Of a DNA stretch of 64,000 nt, positions 27,087 to 34,273 are shown piece by piece. A program made the position numbers and the translations under genes. The notes under the pieces are model-generated. The model did not search any database and was not told the origin of the DNA. It was given only the letters and a program-made list of their open reading frames with translations. The stretch covers positions 124,001-188,000 of the forward strand of contig CAWJUH010000003.1 in assembly GCA_963846005.1 (NCBI GenBank), read 5' to 3'. How positions within the stretch are numbered: the stretch's first letter is position 1; the number at the start of each line of letters is the position of its first letter. The stretch is from CAVSUR01 sp963846005. Its GTDB lineage: Bacteria; Actinomycetota; Actinomycetes; Streptosporangiales; Streptosporangiaceae.

Positions 27087-28189
27087 CTGACTGCCTCCCT
27101 GGCCTGCTGCCCGAGACCGTGATCCGCCCCGCCGGCCTGCTCCGCTGGTGAGCGCAGCGGAAGCTGCAGCGCGAACTCCGAGCCCACGCCCTCTTCGCTC
27201 CACACGGCGACCTTGCCGGCGTGCGCGTTCATGATGTGCTTGACGATCGCCAGCCCGAGACCGGTCCCGCCGGTGACCCGGGACCGGGCCGGGTCGACCC
27301 GGTAGAAGCGCTCGAAGATCCGCTGCAGGTCCCGGGCGGGGATGCCGATGCCCTGGTCGGCGACGCTGATCTCGGCGATGCCGTCGCCGCTGCAGCGGGT
27401 CGTGACGACCACCCTGGTGCGCTCCGGGCTGTAGGCCACCGCGTTCTCCAGCAGGTTGCGCAGCGCGGTGACCAGCAAGTCCTCGTCTCCGTAGACCGAC
27501 AGCCCGGTCTGCCCGACGGCCTCGAGCTCGATGCCGCCCGCGGTGGCCTTCATCCGGCAGCGGTCCAGCGCCTCGGCCACCACGGCATCCAGGTCCACCG
27601 TGACCGGATCGGGCATCGGCTCGGCGGCCTGGATCCGGTTCAGCGTGATCAGGTCCTGCACCAGGTGCGTCAGCCGCGCCGCCTCCTGGCGCATCCGGCC
27701 GGCGAACCTGCGCACCGCTTCCGGGTCGTCCGCGGCGTCCTCGACGGTCTCGGCCAGCAGCGCCAGCGCGCCGACCGGGGTCTTCAGCTCGTGGCTGGTG
27801 TTGGCCACGAAGTCACGGCGGACCTCCTCGACCCGGCGGCTCTCGGTCTGGTCCTCGGCGAGCAGCAGCACCAGCCCGCCGTCGCCCATCGCCGCGCCGA
27901 GCGGGGCCACCCGCACCGCGAAGCTGGTCGTGCGGCCGTTGAAGCCGGCGGTGGTGATCTCGATCTCGCCCTCGCGGATCTCGCCGTCCCGGCGCACCTG
28001 GCGGGCCAGCGCGAGCAGTTCCCCGACGACCAGCCGGTCCCCGTCCACCAGGCCGAAGGACCGGGCGGCGGTGCTGGCTCTCAGCACCCGGTCGTTGCGG
28101 TCGAGTACCAGCGCACCGGAGGACAGGGCGGCCAGGACCGCGGCAATGCCAGGCGGCAGCGGCGGGTCATCAGCCGCCGGATCAGCCAT
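27083..28189 (-). CDS. senX3: Sensor histidine kinase SenX3-like, apparently without membrane helices
   Basis: 368 residues. PAS-like domain (GALVLDRNDRVLRASTAA to GGLVLLLAEDQTE), HisKA H-box RRDFVANTSHELKTPVGALALLAE, N-box ENAVAYSPERT, G1 VADQGIGIPARDLQRIFERFYRVD and G2 GGTGLGLAIVKHIM. Canonical SenX3 has N-terminal membrane helices; this protein starts with LPPGIAAVLAALSSGALVLDR and shows no clear hydrophobic span, so it may be soluble or start further upstream without a recognisable start. Cotranscribed with regX3 through a 4-base overlap. Confidence 0.9.
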   Translation of the reverse strand: MADPAADDPPLPPGIAAVLAALSSGALVLDRNDRVLRASTAARSFGLVDGDRLVVGELLALARQVRRDGEIREGEIEITTAGFNGRTTSFAVRVAPLGAAMGDGGLVLLLAEDQTESRRVEEVRRDFVANTSHELKTPVGALALLAETVEDAADDPEAVRRFAGRMRQEAARLTHLVQDLITLNRIQAAEPMPDPVTVDLDAVVAEALDRCRMKATAGGIELEAVGQTGLSVYGDEDLLVTALRNLLENAVAYSPERTRVVVTTRCSGDGIAEISVADQGIGIPARDLQRIFERFYRVDPARSRVTGGTGLGLAIVKHIMNAHAGKVAVWSEEGVGSEFALQLPLRSPAEQAGGADHGLGQQAREAVR

Positions 28190-28494
28190 GGATCGTCCCG
28201 CGGCTCATCGGGCGGCAAGCGGGCGGGCCGTTACGGCCCCCGCCAGCAGGGCACGGCGGCAGCTTCCGGCGAGGCCGGCCCGCTGGCCCGGCCTGGCCGG
28301 CTTGAGTCCGGTGTCCACACCAGAGATAGTAAGTGTCCACCTGGTCACGGCGCACCAGCGCCAGGCGTCTGACGAGGAGTAATTCGCTGAATGTTCATGT
28401 TTCCGCTGATTGAGGTGTGCCCGGCGGCGGGGCGGGCGACACCTGCGCTGCGGGGCCGGCCCGGGTCAGCGCCCCTGCGTCAGCAACCCTGCGC
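28190..28494. other. Intergenic region between gpmA and senX3
   Basis: 305 bases. It contains the senX3 promoter and gpmA 3' region. A TACTAT -10-like hexamer is present on the minus strand (28326-28331). A less GC-rich patch lies at 28375-28415. No gene supported. Confidence 0.4.
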
Positions 28495-29238
28495 TCAGCG
28501 GCCCTGGGCCCGGACCGCCTCGGCCGCGGTGACCGCCGCCTCCGGATCCAGGTAGCGGCCGCCGGGCGGCTGCGGCGCGAAATCGGGCCCCAGCTCGTAG
28601 GCCAGCGGGATGCCGGTCGGGATGTTCAGCTCCGCGATGTCGGCGTCGGAGATGCCGTCCAGGTGCTTGACCAGGGCACGCAGCGAGTTGCCGTGCGCCA
28701 CGACCAGCACCGTCCGGCCGGCGGCCAGGTCGGGGACGATCGCGTCGTACCAGTACGGCAGCATCCGCGCGACCACGTCTTTGAGGCACTCCGATCGCGG
28801 CATCAGCTCGTCGGGCAGCGTCGCGTAGCGGGCGTCGTCAGCCTGGGCGGCCAGGTCCGGGCCCTCAAGCGGCGGCGGCGGCACGTCGTAGGACCGGCGC
28901 CAGAGCATGAACTGCTCGTCCCCGAACTGCTCGCGGGTCTGCGCCTTGTTCTTGCCCTGCAGCGCGCCGTAGTGCCGCTCGTTGAGCCGCCAGGAGCGCC
29001 GCACCGGCAGCCAGCCCAGCCCGGCGGTGTCCAGCACGATGTTCGCCGTCTGGATCGCGCGGGTGAGCACCGAGGTGTGCAGCACGTCCGGCCGCAGGCC
29101 GGCCTGGGCGATCAGGCGGCCCGCGTCCGCGGCCTCGGCCGAGCCGGTGCCGGACAGGCCCACATCCACCCATCCGGTGAACAGTCCCTCAGCGTTCCAG
29201 CTGCTCTCTCCGTGCCTGACCAGCACCAGCGTCGCCAT
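28495..29238 (-). CDS. gpmA: 2,3-bisphosphoglycerate-dependent phosphoglycerate mutase
   Basis: 247 residues. Glycolytic interconversion of 3- and 2-phosphoglycerate through a phosphohistidine. Motifs: LVLVRHGESSWNAEGLFTGWVD (phospho-His), TSVLTRAIQTANIVL, WRLNERHYGALQGKNKAQT, YDVPPPPL, SECLKDVVARMLPYW and VLVVAHGNSLRALVKHLDGISD (second catalytic His). Its position upstream of senX3 on the same strand is the conserved actinobacterial arrangement. Confidence 0.96.
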   Translation of the reverse strand: MATLVLVRHGESSWNAEGLFTGWVDVGLSGTGSAEAADAGRLIAQAGLRPDVLHTSVLTRAIQTANIVLDTAGLGWLPVRRSWRLNERHYGALQGKNKAQTREQFGDEQFMLWRRSYDVPPPPLEGPDLAAQADDARYATLPDELMPRSECLKDVVARMLPYWYDAIVPDLAAGRTVLVVAHGNSLRALVKHLDGISDADIAELNIPTGIPLAYELGPDFAPQPPGGRYLDPEAAVTAAEAVRAQGR

Positions 29239-29397
29239 GCCGGAAGCCTATCGCCGGGGCGGCCGCGGCGGCCTCCCGGACCTGACCCGGATGCCCGCCC
29301 GGCCCGGGCCGGGCGGGGCCTGCCGAAGATCAGATCCGGGCAGGGCAGGGGGAACAGCAGCCGCGGCTGCGGGGTTCATTCTTCGGAGGTGGTAGCC

Positions 29398-30666
29398 GTG
29401 CCGCGACGCTTGCCACGGCGGGTCGCTACGGTCAGCGTGCACACATCGCCGCTGGAGCAGCCTGGTACCGGTGACGCGGGCGGGCTGAACGTGTACGTGG
29501 TCGAGGTGGCGAAACGGCTCGCCGCCCGCGGCGTCGAGGTCGACGTGTTCACCCGCGCGGTGTCCCGCGACCTGCCGCCCGTCGCCGAGCTCGCCCCCGG
29601 CGTGCTGGTGCGCCACCTGCCGGCCGGCCCGTTCGAGGACCTGGACAAGTCCGACCTGCCCGGCCAGCTGTGTCACTTCACCTTCGAGGTGCTGCGGGCC
29701 GAGGCGGCCTGCGCGCCCGGCCGCTATGACCTGATCCACGGCCACTACTGGCTGTCGGGCAAGGTCGGCGCCGTAGCCAAGGAACGCTGGGGCGTGCCGC
29801 TGGTGCAGTCGATGCACACGCTGGGCCGGGTCAAGAACGCCGCCCTGGCCGCCGGGGACCCCGCCGAGCCCGACGCGCGGCTGCACGGCGAGGCCGAGGT
29901 CATCGCCGCCGCTGACCGGCTTGTGGCCAACACCGAGGAGGAGGCCGGGCAGCTGACCGGCCTGTACGCGGCCGAGCCGTCCCGGGTGCACGTCATCAAT
30001 CCCGGCGTGGACCTGACCGTCTTCCGGCCCGGCTCGCAGCGGCAGGCGCGGCGGCGGCTGGGCTTGCGGCCTGACGGGGTGGTGCTGGTCTTCGCCGGCC
30101 GGGTGCAGCCGCTCAAGGCCCCGGACATCGTGCTGCACGCGGCGGCCCAGCTGGTCCGCGGCGACCCGTCGCTGGCCCGGCGGCTGACCGTCGCGTTCGT
30201 GGGCGGCCCGTCCGGGTCCGGCCGCGCCGACCCGGACGGGCTGGCCGTGCTGGCCGGCCGCCTCGGCATCGCCGGGCTGGTCCGGCTGGAGCCGCCGTGC
30301 CCGCAGCCGGAGCTGGCCGACTGGTACCGGGCCGCGACCCTGGTCATGGTGCCCTCGCGCACCGAGTCGTTCGGCCTGGTCGCGGTCGAGGCGCAGGCCT
30401 GCGGCACGCCGGTGGTGGCGGCCTCGGTGGGCGGGCTGCGCACCGCGGTGGCGCACGGCGTGTCCGGTGTGCTGGTCGACTCCCGCGCCCCGGCCAGCTA
30501 CGCGCGCGCGGTGCGCGAGCTGATCGCCGCGCCGGCCGCGCTGGCCCGGCTGTCGCGCGGCGCCCGCGCGCACGCGTCCCGGTTCGGCTGGTCCGCCACG
30601 GTGGAGGAGCTGCTGCACCTGTACGGCGGGGTGATCAGCGGCACGCCGGCCCGGGTGGACGCGTGA
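29398..30666 (+). CDS. mshA: D-inositol-3-phosphate glycosyltransferase (mycothiol synthesis)
   Basis: 422 residues from the GTG at 29398; GGAGG at 29385-29389 (8 bases upstream) decides this start over the much longer open frame. GT-B family 4 enzyme that transfers GlcNAc from UDP-GlcNAc to 1L-inositol-3-phosphate, the first committed step to mycothiol. Motifs: GTGDAGGLNVYVVEVAKRL, IHGHYWLSGKVGAV, QSMHTLGRVKN, NTEEEAGQL, VINPGVDLTVF, FAGRVQPLKAPDI, and ESFGLVAVEAQACGTPVVAA. Divergent from gpmA and coupled to the ybjN-like gene. Confidence 0.95.
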   Translation: MPRRLPRRVATVSVHTSPLEQPGTGDAGGLNVYVVEVAKRLAARGVEVDVFTRAVSRDLPPVAELAPGVLVRHLPAGPFEDLDKSDLPGQLCHFTFEVLRAEAACAPGRYDLIHGHYWLSGKVGAVAKERWGVPLVQSMHTLGRVKNAALAAGDPAEPDARLHGEAEVIAAADRLVANTEEEAGQLTGLYAAEPSRVHVINPGVDLTVFRPGSQRQARRRLGLRPDGVVLVFAGRVQPLKAPDIVLHAAAQLVRGDPSLARRLTVAFVGGPSGSGRADPDGLAVLAGRLGIAGLVRLEPPCPQPELADWYRAATLVMVPSRTESFGLVAVEAQACGTPVVAASVGGLRTAVAHGVSGVLVDSRAPASYARAVRELIAAPAALARLSRGARAHASRFGWSATVEELLHLYGGVISGTPARVDA

Positions 30667-31217
30667 GCGCCGCACGCGCAGCGGGCGGAGAAGCGAACCG
30701 GCAAGCACCGGGCGCCGCGGCTGACCTGGAGGCGGCGCTCGCCGAACTGGGCGTGCCCTACGAGAGCCCGCGCCCCGGCTCCTGCCTGGTCCGGCTGGAA
30801 GGCCAGCACAAGCTGGCCACGATGACCTGGCTGACCGCCGGGGAGCACAGCCTGCTGGTGGAGGCGTTCTTCTGCCGCCAGCCGGACGAGAACCACGCCG
30901 CGTTCTACCGGTTCCTGCTGGAGCGCAGCGGCGGCATGTTCGGCGTGCACTTCACCCTGGACCGCACCGGTGACGTCTACCTGGTCGGGCGGCTGCCGCT
31001 GGCCAGCGCTAACGCTGCCGAGGTCGACCGGCTGCTCGGCTGCGTGCTCAGCTACTCCGACGAGAACTTCGACCAGGCCCTGATGATCGGCTTCGCGTCG
31101 GCGATCCGGCGGGAGTGGGACTGGCGGGTCAAGCGCGGCGAGAGCGTCGCGAACCTGCGGGCGTTCGGCCGGGTGACCGGGCAGCCCGGGCTGGCCGGCC
31201 CGGCCTTCAGGGCGTGA
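30663..31217 (+). CDS. YbjN-domain protein
   Basis: 184 residues from a GTG that overlaps the mshA stop (GTGA). YbjN/type III chaperone-like fold: KLATMTWLTAGEHSLLVEAFFCRQPDENHAAFYRFLLERS, GDVYLVGRLPL and VDRLLGCVLSYSDENFDQALMIGFASAIRREW. In actinobacteria it follows mshA (Rv0487 in M. tuberculosis); the function is unknown, possibly a chaperone or stress factor. Confidence 0.88.
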   Translation: MSAARAAGGEANRQAPGAAADLEAALAELGVPYESPRPGSCLVRLEGQHKLATMTWLTAGEHSLLVEAFFCRQPDENHAAFYRFLLERSGGMFGVHFTLDRTGDVYLVGRLPLASANAAEVDRLLGCVLSYSDENFDQALMIGFASAIRREWDWRVKRGESVANLRAFGRVTGQPGLAGPAFRA

Positions 31218-31221
31218 GCGG

Positions 31222-31518
31222 TCAGGACCTGACCAGCCGGGAGATAGCCTCGGAGGCCTCTTTGACCTTCAGCTCCGCGTCCGGGCCGCCGTGCTCGATG
31301 GCCTGGGTCACGCAATGGCCGAGATGGTCTTCCAGCAGCCCGAGCGCGACCGCCTGCAAGGCCCGGGTGACCGCCGACACCTGCGTCAGCACGTCGATGC
31401 AGTAGGTGTCGTCCTCGACCATCCGCTGCAGCCCGCGGACCTGCCCTTCGATCCGGCGGAGCCGCCGGAGGTAGGCATCCTTATCCTGGGTGTAACCTCG
31501 CACCCCCTGACGATACAT
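31222..31518 (-). CDS. csoR: CsoR-family copper-sensing repressor
   Basis: 98 residues. All-helical DUF156 repressor. The Cu(I) triad is visible: Cys40 (DDTYCIDVL), His65 and Cys69 (DHLGHC), with the 25- and 4-residue spacing of authentic CsoR; RRIEGQVRGLQRMVEDD is the DNA-facing signature. It should derepress copper export genes when Cu(I) binds. No copper ATPase or chaperone gene lies next to it, so its target is elsewhere or is its own promoter. A later in-frame start (before GYTQDKDAYLRRL) is possible. Confidence 0.88.
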   Translation of the reverse strand: MYRQGVRGYTQDKDAYLRRLRRIEGQVRGLQRMVEDDTYCIDVLTQVSAVTRALQAVALGLLEDHLGHCVTQAIEHGGPDAELKVKEASEAISRLVRS

Positions 31519-31570
31519 CGACCGCGGGCCGCCGGATCTGGCGCGGGCGGGCGGCCTGGCGGCCCGGCCG

Positions 31571-32254
31571 TCAGGAGGCGGTAGCCAGCGGCCAGCTGCC
31601 CCCGGGCAGCGCCGAGCTGCCCGCCAGCTTGCCCTGCAGCGTGCGGCTGTTGGTGCTGATCTGGATCCGCAGGTTCGTGTACGCGCCGCCGATGGCCAGG
31701 GTGGCCGCGATGATCGCCGCGATGGCCGGGAAGACCAGCTCGGCGCCGGCCAGCCCGATGCACAGCGTGACGATGGCCGCGCCGGCGGCGACGAAGAACA
31801 CGAAGCCGGCGTTGGCCACCCCCTCGGCGGCGCTGGACAGCGAGGCGGCCAGCCCGTTGATGCCGGAGACGGCGGGTGCCTGGTTGGACACCCCCTGCTG
31901 ATAGGCGCCGCCGGCGACGCCCGCCCACGTGTGGCCGGCGGTCTGCGCCTCCCCGGCGATGCCCGAGGCGAGGTTGCCGGTCGCCTGCTCGATCCCGGTC
32001 CAGGTGCCGGAGAACGAGTTCAGGTAGCTCGGGACCTCGAACGCCTTCAGGTGCTGCATCACGCTCTGGGTGAACTGGTTCATCTTCGCGACGAGCTTGT
32101 CCAGCTCGCCCTTGATCGCGTCGCCGACGAACGGGATCCAGCTGGTCGCGTCCTCGACGATGTGGATGATGTGGTTGACCAGCGACACGGCGTGGTTGAG
32201 CCCGTTCACGATCTGCTGGTAGAGCGACTGGTACTGGCCCTCGTTGAAGGTCAT
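31571..32254 (-). CDS. WxG-motif protein with two hydrophobic C-terminal segments (type VII-like)
   Basis: 227 residues from the ATG at 32254, with GGAGGG 6 bases upstream. The first 110 residues are amphipathic helices (YQQIVNGLNHAVSLVNHIIHIVEDA, KLVAKMNQFTQSVMQHLKAF) with a WTG turn (SGTWTGIEQATGNLASGI), which resembles ESX/WXG100-superfamily helical hairpins. The C-terminal part has two hydrophobic stretches (GFVFFVAAGAAIVTLCIGLAG, FPAIAAIIAATLAIGGAY). It lies 8 bases after a smaller WxG protein and after a YbaB-like gene on the same strand. Role as a secreted or membrane-inserted partner is inference; no EccC ATPase gene is in the window. Confidence 0.6.
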   Translation of the reverse strand: MTFNEGQYQSLYQQIVNGLNHAVSLVNHIIHIVEDATSWIPFVGDAIKGELDKLVAKMNQFTQSVMQHLKAFEVPSYLNSFSGTWTGIEQATGNLASGIAGEAQTAGHTWAGVAGGAYQQGVSNQAPAVSGINGLAASLSSAAEGVANAGFVFFVAAGAAIVTLCIGLAGAELVFPAIAAIIAATLAIGGAYTNLRIQISTNSRTLQGKLAGSSALPGGSWPLATAS

Positions 32255-32262
32255 CGGCCCTC

Positions 32263-32574
32263 CTAGTGCCCGACGCTGCCCGCGGCGCCGATGTTGCCGG
32301 ACTCGGTGTGGTCGTACCGCTTGGCCGCGGTGACGAGCGCGTCGGCGATGTCGCCCATCTGGGTCTGGCCCTGGCCGGACCACATGCCGACGTTGTCGGC
32401 CAGCTGGTTGTACACGCTGACGAACTCGGTGAACACGCCGGCGTCGCCGTTGTAGACAAGTCCGTAGGATTGGCGGCTGACGCCGCCCATCGTGGCCGAG
32501 CTGTTGTCCCAGAACCTGGCCATCCCGATCAGCCCGTCCCGGTGAACGCTGGTCTCACCCGATCCCGATCCCAT
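32263..32574 (-). CDS. Small WXG100-like protein
   Basis: 103 residues, close to the 100-residue size of ESAT-6/CFP-10-type proteins. A WSG turn (DNVGMWSGQGQTQMGDIAD) lies between two predicted helices, the hallmark of WXG100 proteins, though the turn lies further toward the C-terminus than usual. Encoded just upstream of the larger WxG membrane protein, suggesting a heterodimeric pair. Assignment is by motif and context. Confidence 0.6.
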   Translation of the reverse strand: MGSGSGETSVHRDGLIGMARFWDNSSATMGGVSRQSYGLVYNGDAGVFTEFVSVYNQLADNVGMWSGQGQTQMGDIADALVTAAKRYDHTESGNIGAAGSVGH

Positions 32575-32611
32575 CTGTCTCCTCCCGGTTCCCGGGCTGC
32601 GGCCCGGCCAG

Positions 32612-33352
32612 TCAGTCCTGCCTGCCGAAGGCGTCCAGCGCCTCGGCCAGCAGCTGATTCGCCTGCGTCACGTCCGGTGTGCCCAGGGCCGCCGCGGCGG
32701 CCAGGCTCCGGCGGGCGGCCGTCAGCGCCTGCGCCAGCGCGTCGTTCAGCGCCGCCGCGGTGCGCGGCGCCGCCCACTGCGCGCTGATCTCGCACCCCAG
32801 CTGGCCGCCCGGCCGGAGCGTGACGGTGACCGTGCGCTCGCGGTTCGCGCCGCTTCCCTGCGATGCCGGGCGCGGCCGGGCCGCGAGCGCAGCCGCGCCG
32901 TCCAGGCCGGCCAGCACGTCCTCGGCTAGCTGGCTGACGGGCCGGGGCGGGCCGGGCGGGACGCGGCGGAAGGCGGCGGGCAGCTCGCCGGGCGCGGCCA
33001 CGGCCGGGCCGGCCCGGTCATCGAGGCGGTCAGCGCGCTGCTGCCAGCCGGACCGGTCCAGCGCGTCCTTCCAGGCGGCGCCCCGGGCCCTGGCGGCCGC
33101 CGCGAACGCCTCCGCCACCGCGGCGCTGAGCGCGTCCGGCCGCAGCCGCTGCGGCCAGGAATCGTGTACCGCGATCTGCTCCGGCTGGCCCGCGCGGTCG
33201 AGCGTGACCCGGATCGTACCGGTGGCATCCGTGCCCGTGCTGCGCGCCGGGGCCTGCTGCTCCAGCTCCTCGAACACGCTGCCCAGGCCGGCCAGGTACG
33301 ACCGCAGCTCCGCGAGCTCGCGGAGAAACGCGTCGGGGGCGGGTTCGGTCAT
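32612..33352 (-). CDS. YbaB/EbfC-family-like protein
   Basis: 246 residues. Two YbaB-like halves can be seen: RSTGTDATGTIRVTLDRAGQPEQIAVHDSW (around 38-68) and RERTVTVTLRPGGQLGCEISAQW (around 168-192), each followed by an Ala-rich helix. YbaB/EbfC proteins bind nucleoids; long two-part relatives often sit next to WXG100 genes in actinomycetes. N-terminal coiled-coil LRELAELRSYLAGLGSVFEELEQQA. First gene of the three-gene cluster. Confidence 0.65.
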   Translation of the reverse strand: MTEPAPDAFLRELAELRSYLAGLGSVFEELEQQAPARSTGTDATGTIRVTLDRAGQPEQIAVHDSWPQRLRPDALSAAVAEAFAAAARARGAAWKDALDRSGWQQRADRLDDRAGPAVAAPGELPAAFRRVPPGPPRPVSQLAEDVLAGLDGAAALAARPRPASQGSGANRERTVTVTLRPGGQLGCEISAQWAAPRTAAALNDALAQALTAARRSLAAAAALGTPDVTQANQLLAEALDAFGRQD

Positions 33353-33389
33353 GGCGGTGTAGGTCCCTTTCCGGCGGGCCGGGCCCGGA

Positions 33390-33680
33390 TCATGATTCCT
33401 GGCTCAGCACCTGCTGACCATCCACGAATACGTGGTAGAGGGACGGCCGGAAGCCGGCTAGCAGCAGCTTGCGCTTCTTCTCGATGGCCACCGCATGCCG
33501 CTCGGCCTGCCCGACGGTGAACTCGTACCTGCGCGTCAGCCGGAAGCTGAGGATGTGGCGGTCGCTCTCGACCAGCTGACCGTCGACCTTGATCGTCAGG
33601 CCGCCGAGCATCCGGTCGAACGACAGCTCGACCCGGTGCCGCTCGGCCTGTCCCACGTCGAGGGTCAGTATGTTGCCCAA
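33390..33680 (-). CDS. Small protein of unknown function with an internal VGQAERH duplication
   Basis: 96 residues from a TTG at 33680. GGGAGG 5 bases upstream decides this rare start; no ATG or GTG fits, although the frame stays open to 33848. VGQAERH appears twice (about residues 9-15 and 55-61), each before a hydrophobic beta-strand, suggesting two related beta-rich halves (DGQLVESDRHILSF, DGQQVLSQES). Not recognised. The gene is less GC-rich than its neighbours. It is divergent from the M-box leader and lies 38 bases downstream of the YbaB-like gene start. Confidence 0.6.
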   Translation of the reverse strand: MGNILTLDVGQAERHRVELSFDRMLGGLTIKVDGQLVESDRHILSFRLTRRYEFTVGQAERHAVAIEKKRKLLLAGFRPSLYHVFVDGQQVLSQES

Positions 33681-33772
33681 CTCGGCCTCCCGGTCAGCAC
33701 CACCGCAATATAGACCTTTTGCCGTTTCCGCGGCCGGAATCAGCGCATTGCCACAGGCCCCTGGTCCGGGGT

Positions 33773-33801
33773 TTGGCCGCTGCCGGGGCGGCCGGTACAA
33801 T
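33773..33801 (+). promoter_or_regulatory. Promoter of the M-box/NRMT transcript
   Basis: TTGGCC (33773-33778), 17-base spacer and TACAAT (33796-33801). The predicted start at about 33808 lies 12 bases before the first base pair of the riboswitch. One of the best promoters in the window. Confidence 0.6.
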
Positions 33802-33819
33802 CTGCTTGCTTGTCGGCAC

Positions 33820-33987
33820 CTCGTTCGGTGAGGCGTCGGCGCGAACACAGGCCACTGATCCGACGACGTCGAGAGACGCCCAGGGTCAGGACAGGTCTCC
33901 CCGGCTTAAGGGGTGACCCGAGGTGGCTGCGCCAGCCCCGGATAGGCGGGACGGTGCTACGTCGCGTCGTGCCAAAGCTCTGACGAG
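33820..33987 (+). ncRNA. M-box (ykoK) Mg2+ riboswitch
   Basis: The conserved M-box blocks occur in order: P1 strand CTCGT (33820-33824) closing with ACGAG (33983-33987); GGTGAGGC (33827-33834); the core ACGTCGAGAGACGCCC and GGGTCAGGACAGG; TGGCTG; GGATAGGC; and the terminal block GTGCCAAAGCTCTGACGA, which matches the M-box consensus end GUGCUAAAGCUCUACGA. It senses Mg2+ and controls the downstream transporter, which is of the NRAMP-related Mg2+ type, so RNA and gene support each other. Confidence 0.9.
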
Positions 33988-34029
33988 TCAGGGGTGCCAG
34001 CCGGGAGCGATCCCGGCACGCTCCTGACT
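33986..34029 (+). promoter_or_regulatory. Hairpin after the M-box (expression platform candidate)
   Basis: AGTCAGG (33986-33992) pairs with CCTGACT (34023-34029), with an inner GCCGGGA/TCCCGGC hairpin (34000-34017). Its left arm overlaps the 3' strand of riboswitch helix P1 by two bases, so the two could compete. There is no U-tract, so a Rho-dependent or translational read-out is also possible. Confidence 0.5.
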
Positions 34030-34081
34030 GCCGTGCCCTGATACCGGCGCCCGCGTGCGCCCCGGCGGGAGGAGGCGAGAC

Positions 34082-34153
34082 ATGGAAAGCAGTAGTCCGG
34101 GCCGTCAATGGCCCCGTATCCAGCCGTTCTCGTTTTCTTCCGGCACGCGGTAG
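34082..34153 (+). CDS. 23-codon leader ORF between M-box and NRMT gene
   Basis: ATG at 34082 with a very strong Shine-Dalgarno (GGGAGGAGG, 34067-34075, 6 bases upstream), TAG at 34151-34153. The peptide starts MESSSPG and has prolines at 6, 11 and 15. It ends 120 bases before the transporter start. Proline-bearing leader peptides contribute to Mg2+-responsive control of mgtA and related genes in enterobacteria; a similar role here is inference. It is unusual for a small ORF to have a better ribosome site than most genes in the window. Confidence 0.5.
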   Translation: MESSSPGRQWPRIQPFSFSSGTR

Positions 34154-34273
34154 CTACCGCCCGCGCGATCATCCCCGCCCGCGCCGGCGCCTGAGCGCCC
34201 GGCGGCAGGACCCGCGTGCCCTCCGACATCCCGGCCGGCCCTGCGGGCCCGCCGGGCCGAGGGAGGGATCGTC

